Positions 33,239 to 35,598 of a stretch of DNA of 35,598 nt are shown here, one piece after another. This DNA is from Chloroflexota bacterium (lineage in GTDB: Bacteria; Chloroflexota; Dehalococcoidia; Lucifugimonadales; UBA1127): assembly GCA_026713825.1 (NCBI GenBank), contig JAPONS010000012.1, forward strand, positions 1 through 35,598, given 5' to 3'. The translations under genes were made by a program, and so were the position numbers. Within the stretch, counting starts at the first letter, position 1. Each line of letters starts with the position of its first letter. Below the pieces are notes generated by a model that was not told where the DNA came from, ran no database searches, and worked only from the letters and a program-made list of their open reading frames with translations.

Positions 33239-33676
33239 ATGGAAGCCAAGGCGTTCAGCCACATCTACCTGCCGTCACGGAACGCGGAGGAGTCGATTGC
33301 CTTTTACACGGAACGGCTGGGGTTCAAGCTGCTGCGGAAGTACACGATGGGCGGGCGCCTCTCGGCGTACTGCGAGCTGGGGGGCGTGCTGCTGGAGGTG
33401 ACAGACGGGGCGGAGAACACGCCGGACCAGGACGGCCGCACGGAGCCGCGCATCGGGCTGCAGGTGGCCGACATTGCGGAGGCCATCGCCGAGCTGCGGG
33501 CGGCGGGGGTTCACGTGGAGCGGGAGCCGTGGAGCGCGCGGACGTTCTGGGGGCTGCAGGCGATGATCAAGGACCCGTCGGGGTACATCATTTCCCTGCG
33601 GGAGTGGCAGGAGCCGGACGGGCCGCACTACCCGGACTGGCAGCCGGTGCACGACGACGTGGAGCGGCTGGCGTAG
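33239..33676 (+). CDS. VOC-family (glyoxalase/bleomycin-resistance/dioxygenase fold) protein
   Basis: 145 aa, AGGAGG ribosome-binding site. Two beta-alpha-beta-beta-beta modules: FSHIYLPSRNAEESIAFYTERLGF with metal-site His8, VLLEVTDG with an acidic ligand, then RIGLQVADIAEAIAELRAAGVHVEREPW and the end motif MIKDPSGYIISLREW with the last Glu. A metal-dependent lyase, isomerase or dioxygenase role is possible; substrate unknown. Stand-alone gene. Confidence 0.87.
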   Translation: MEAKAFSHIYLPSRNAEESIAFYTERLGFKLLRKYTMGGRLSAYCELGGVLLEVTDGAENTPDQDGRTEPRIGLQVADIAEAIAELRAAGVHVEREPWSARTFWGLQAMIKDPSGYIISLREWQEPDGPHYPDWQPVHDDVERLA

Positions 33677-34021
33677 GGGGGCCTTTCGACAGGCCCAGGA
33701 CAAACTGGGGCGCCCCTCGACGGCATTCGATTCGAGTCGAGTCGTGCCAAGTGAAGTTCTGCGGGACGAGTCCTCTTGGAAAGTGGGGTTTCCAGATACG
33801 ACTCGATTGATCACGTTGCGGGGGTTGCGAGCCGTTACCAGTGGGTTTCGGGCTTCTACGAGTAGCGTTTTCCGCATTTTTTCGTGCACTTGCAGGGTGT
33901 GTGCGGTGGCTGCGGGGTTGTGGGCTGCGGTGGTGCGTGGGTGTGTCATGGGGGGAGGGTAGCGGAGGGAGAGGGTTTTGCGCGAGGGGTTGGTGGCAGG
34001 GTTGGGGGACTCCCCCATCCC

Positions 34022-34045
34022 CGTATCGAGTACTGGGATAGCTCT
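34022..34045. repeat. 24-bp nested module, copy 3
   Basis: CGTATCGAGTACTGGGATAG core at the same junction (CATCCC|AACC) as copy 1. Slightly decayed: ACTGGGATA for ACGGGGCAG. Confidence 0.65.
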
Positions 34046-34164
34046 AACCTTCCCTCTGAGGGGGAGGGAGTGTGCCTTTGGCGATGCGGGGGTGGGCGAG
34101 CGAGAGAAGGGCGACCACAAGGGTCGCCGCTACGGGGGACGCCCCGCACCTCTGGATTCCTGCC

Positions 34165-34188
34165 CCCGTATCGGGGTACGGGGCATGC
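34165..34188. repeat. 24-bp nested module, copy 4
   Basis: CCCGTATCGGGGTACGGGGC core between GGATTCCTGCC and TTTGCAGGAATGACG. These arms would otherwise form the hairpin seen empty at 1151 and 35434. Confidence 0.7.
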
Positions 34189-34224
34189 TTTGCAGGAATG
34201 ACGAATCTGTTAGAGGAGTAGAGC

Positions 34225-35409
34225 GTGAAGCGGAGTGATGAGCGGATATTGACGACGCACGTGGGGGCGCTGCCCAGGCCGCAGGAGCTGGGGCAGATGG
34301 TGCTGGCAAAGACTACGGGCGGGGCCTATGACGAGGCGCAGCTTGCGGAGTCGATGAAGACGGCGGTTGCGGCGGTGGTGCGGCAGCAGCTTGACGCGGG
34401 CATCGACATCATCAACGACGGCGAGTACGGGAAGACGAACTGGACGGGCTACATCGGGGGGCGGCTGGGGGGCTACGAGCACCGGGAGCCGCGGCCGGGC
34501 GAGGCCGTCGGGTCAGGGACGCAGGCGGGGATCGTCGGGCGGGACCGGCGGGCGTTTGAGGAGTTCTACCAGGACTATGACGCCAACGCGGCGCGGATCC
34601 GGCAGGCGCGCGCAGGGGGCGCAACGGCGACGGTGCAGGGGCTCGTCAATGTGGGGCCGGTCTCGTACACGGGGCAGGCGATGATTGCGTCGGACGTCGA
34701 CATGCTGCGCACGGCCATCGGGTCGACGCCGGTGGTGGATGTGTTCATGCCGTCGATCGGGCCGGACAACGTGCTGCCGCAGAGCCACTACGAGCACTAC
34801 GCCGGCGAGTGGGAGTACGTGTACGCGGTGGCGGAGGCGATGCGGGAGGAGTACCGGGCGATCACGGACGCGGGGTACATCCTGCAGATAGACGCGCCGG
34901 TGGGGAAGTTCGAGACGCAGGACATGACGCTGGAGGCGTTCCGGGCCCGCTTCGAGCGCAGCGTCGACGCGCTGAACCACGCGCTGGAGGGGATACCGGA
35001 GGAGCAGGTGCGCTTCCACCTGTGCTTCGGGAGCTGGCACGGGCCGCACGCGTTCGACCTGGAGCTGAAGAACGTGGTGGACCTGGTCCTGAAGGTGAAC
35101 GCGCAGGCGTACTCGATCGAGGCGGCGAATCCCCGGCACGAGCACGAGTGGAAGGTGTGGCGGGACACCAAGCTGCCCGACGGCAAGATCCTGATGCCGG
35201 GGGTAGTGACGCACTCTACCAACCACATCGAGCACCCTGAGCTGGTGGCAGACCGGATCGAGCGGTTTGCCGAGGTGATCGGGCGAGAGAACGTGGTGGC
35301 GAGCACGGACTGCGGGCTGGGCGCTCGGGTGCATCCGCAGATTGCGTGGGCGAAGCTGCGGACGCTGTCGGAGGGGGCTCGGATGGCGAGCGAGCGGTTG
35401 TGGGGGTAG
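34225..35409 (+). CDS. MetE C-terminal-like protein (cobalamin-independent methionine synthase family)
   Basis: 394 aa from a GTG start with AGAGGAG upstream. Represents only the C-terminal catalytic barrel of MetE; the N-terminal half of full-length MetE (about 750 aa) is absent, as in the shorter archaeal and Chloroflexota members. Zinc-site residues His265 and Cys267 (FHLCFGSWHG), Glu299 (SIEAANPRHEHE) and Cys363 (STDCGLGARVH) are kept; DGEYGKTNW (65-73) lies in the substrate pocket. It probably transfers a methyl group to a thiol, but the donor may be something other than methyl-tetrahydrofolate; relatives include dealkylating enzymes for alkylthio compounds. Not certain to make methionine. 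Confidence 0.85.
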   Translation: MKRSDERILTTHVGALPRPQELGQMVLAKTTGGAYDEAQLAESMKTAVAAVVRQQLDAGIDIINDGEYGKTNWTGYIGGRLGGYEHREPRPGEAVGSGTQAGIVGRDRRAFEEFYQDYDANAARIRQARAGGATATVQGLVNVGPVSYTGQAMIASDVDMLRTAIGSTPVVDVFMPSIGPDNVLPQSHYEHYAGEWEYVYAVAEAMREEYRAITDAGYILQIDAPVGKFETQDMTLEAFRARFERSVDALNHALEGIPEEQVRFHLCFGSWHGPHAFDLELKNVVDLVLKVNAQAYSIEAANPRHEHEWKVWRDTKLPDGKILMPGVVTHSTNHIEHPELVADRIERFAEVIGRENVVASTDCGLGARVHPQIAWAKLRTLSEGARMASERLWG

Positions 35410-35433
35410 GGGGCAGGGGGAGTGGCTAGCGTC

Positions 35434-35460
35434 GGGGTTCCGGCCTTCGCAGGAACGACG
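35434..35460. repeat. GGTTCC...GGAACGACG hairpin repeat, empty form
   Basis: GGGGTTCCGGCC-TTCGCAGGAACGACG. Empty counterpart of the filled units at 1061 and 34154. Confidence 0.65.
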
Positions 35461-35547
35461 GGTTGGGGCGCGGGTGGGGGGGCGTGGGGGCGCTGGAGCC
35501 GAAATGGGAGGCTCGAGGCCATCGCGCCCCCGCCTCGGGATACGGGC

Positions 35548-35571
35548 CCCGTATCGGGGTACGGGGCATTC
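35548..35571. repeat. 24-bp nested module, copy 5
   Basis: CCCGTATCGGGGTACGGGGC core between GGATACGGGC and TTTTGCCGGTATGG, i.e. in the loop of the GGATACCGGC hairpin family whose empty copies are at 8690 and 11361. The other bases of 35410-35598 show no gene. Confidence 0.7.
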
Positions 35572-35598
35572 TTTTGCCGGTATGGGAAGTGGTTTGAC

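Larger units (their letters stand above)
33677..34224. repeat. Repeat-rich intergenic region
   Basis: No supportable gene. It holds a CCTTTCGACAGGCCCAGGAC unit (33682), the filled CTCCCCCATCCC repeat (34002-34070), a GGGCGACC-ACAAG-GGTCGCC stem-loop (34109-34137) and a filled GATTCCTGCC/GCAGGAATGACG hairpin (34154-34203). Confidence 0.6.

Noticed and set aside
33275-34120. Minus-strand frame of 281 codons
   Set aside because: Antisense to the VOC gene and running through repeats; no ribosome-binding site or domain.

Overview
This window is a GC-rich (roughly 60-65%) bacterial chromosome segment. Its genes point to the Chloroflexota, probably a SAR202/Dehalococcoidia-type lineage. The reasons are several small Rieske proteins, a Rieske oxygenase, MFS pairs, a lone MetE-like protein, a corrinoid adenosyltransferase, frequent GTG/TTG starts and dense short palindromic repeats. 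The taxonomic call is inference; no rRNA is present.

Layout. 1-2140: a small accessory patch with a phage-type orphan gene, a probable lipoprotein and an unknown protein. It lies between a tRNA-Thr 3' end and an exact 19-bp copy of that end, so it looks like a remnant tRNA-targeted island. 2126-7563 (minus strand): one tightly packed transcription unit rpsO-pnp-dapB-asd-dapA-tRNA-Thr, joining RNA decay and translation to the lysine/aspartate-semialdehyde pathway. folD is divergent from it. 8718-9977: an envelope protein with a long heptad coiled coil and an ER/archaeal-type signal peptidase catalytic core. 10148-11770: corrinoid adenosyltransferase flanked by two short Rieske ferredoxins. 12025-14695: two lipoproteins (HtrA-type protease and YbaY-domain protein), each with its own terminator. 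14811-19348 (minus): CPA2 antiporter with RCK domain, an MFS carrier and a radical-SAM/HhH DNA-repair protein behind a perfect Gram-positive-type SOS box. 19949-22450: panD overlapping a sarcosine/dimethylglycine-methyltransferase-like gene, then two tandem-duplicated methyltransferases; this is a candidate beta-alanine-modifying cassette. 22619-28767: RidA-like protein, membrane protein, quinone oxidoreductase, phthalate-dioxygenase-like Rieske oxygenase and two tandem MFS carriers, which together suggest catabolism. 28752-29293: DUF4258/YgiT-type toxin-antitoxin pair. 29356-30168: amidohydrolase. 30690-32957: a zinc-binding ABC lipoprotein whose His-rich loop carries an inserted AztD-like beta-propeller, behind two Fur/Zur-like boxes. 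The window ends with a VOC protein and a MetE C-terminal-like protein.

Two structural themes stand out. First, several proteins have unusual domain fusions (zinc SBP plus propeller; coiled coil plus signal peptidase). Second, a 24-bp module occurs five times, each time nested at a fixed position inside one of three other repeat families that also occur here without it. No integrase, transposase, CRISPR array, rRNA or second tRNA was seen.
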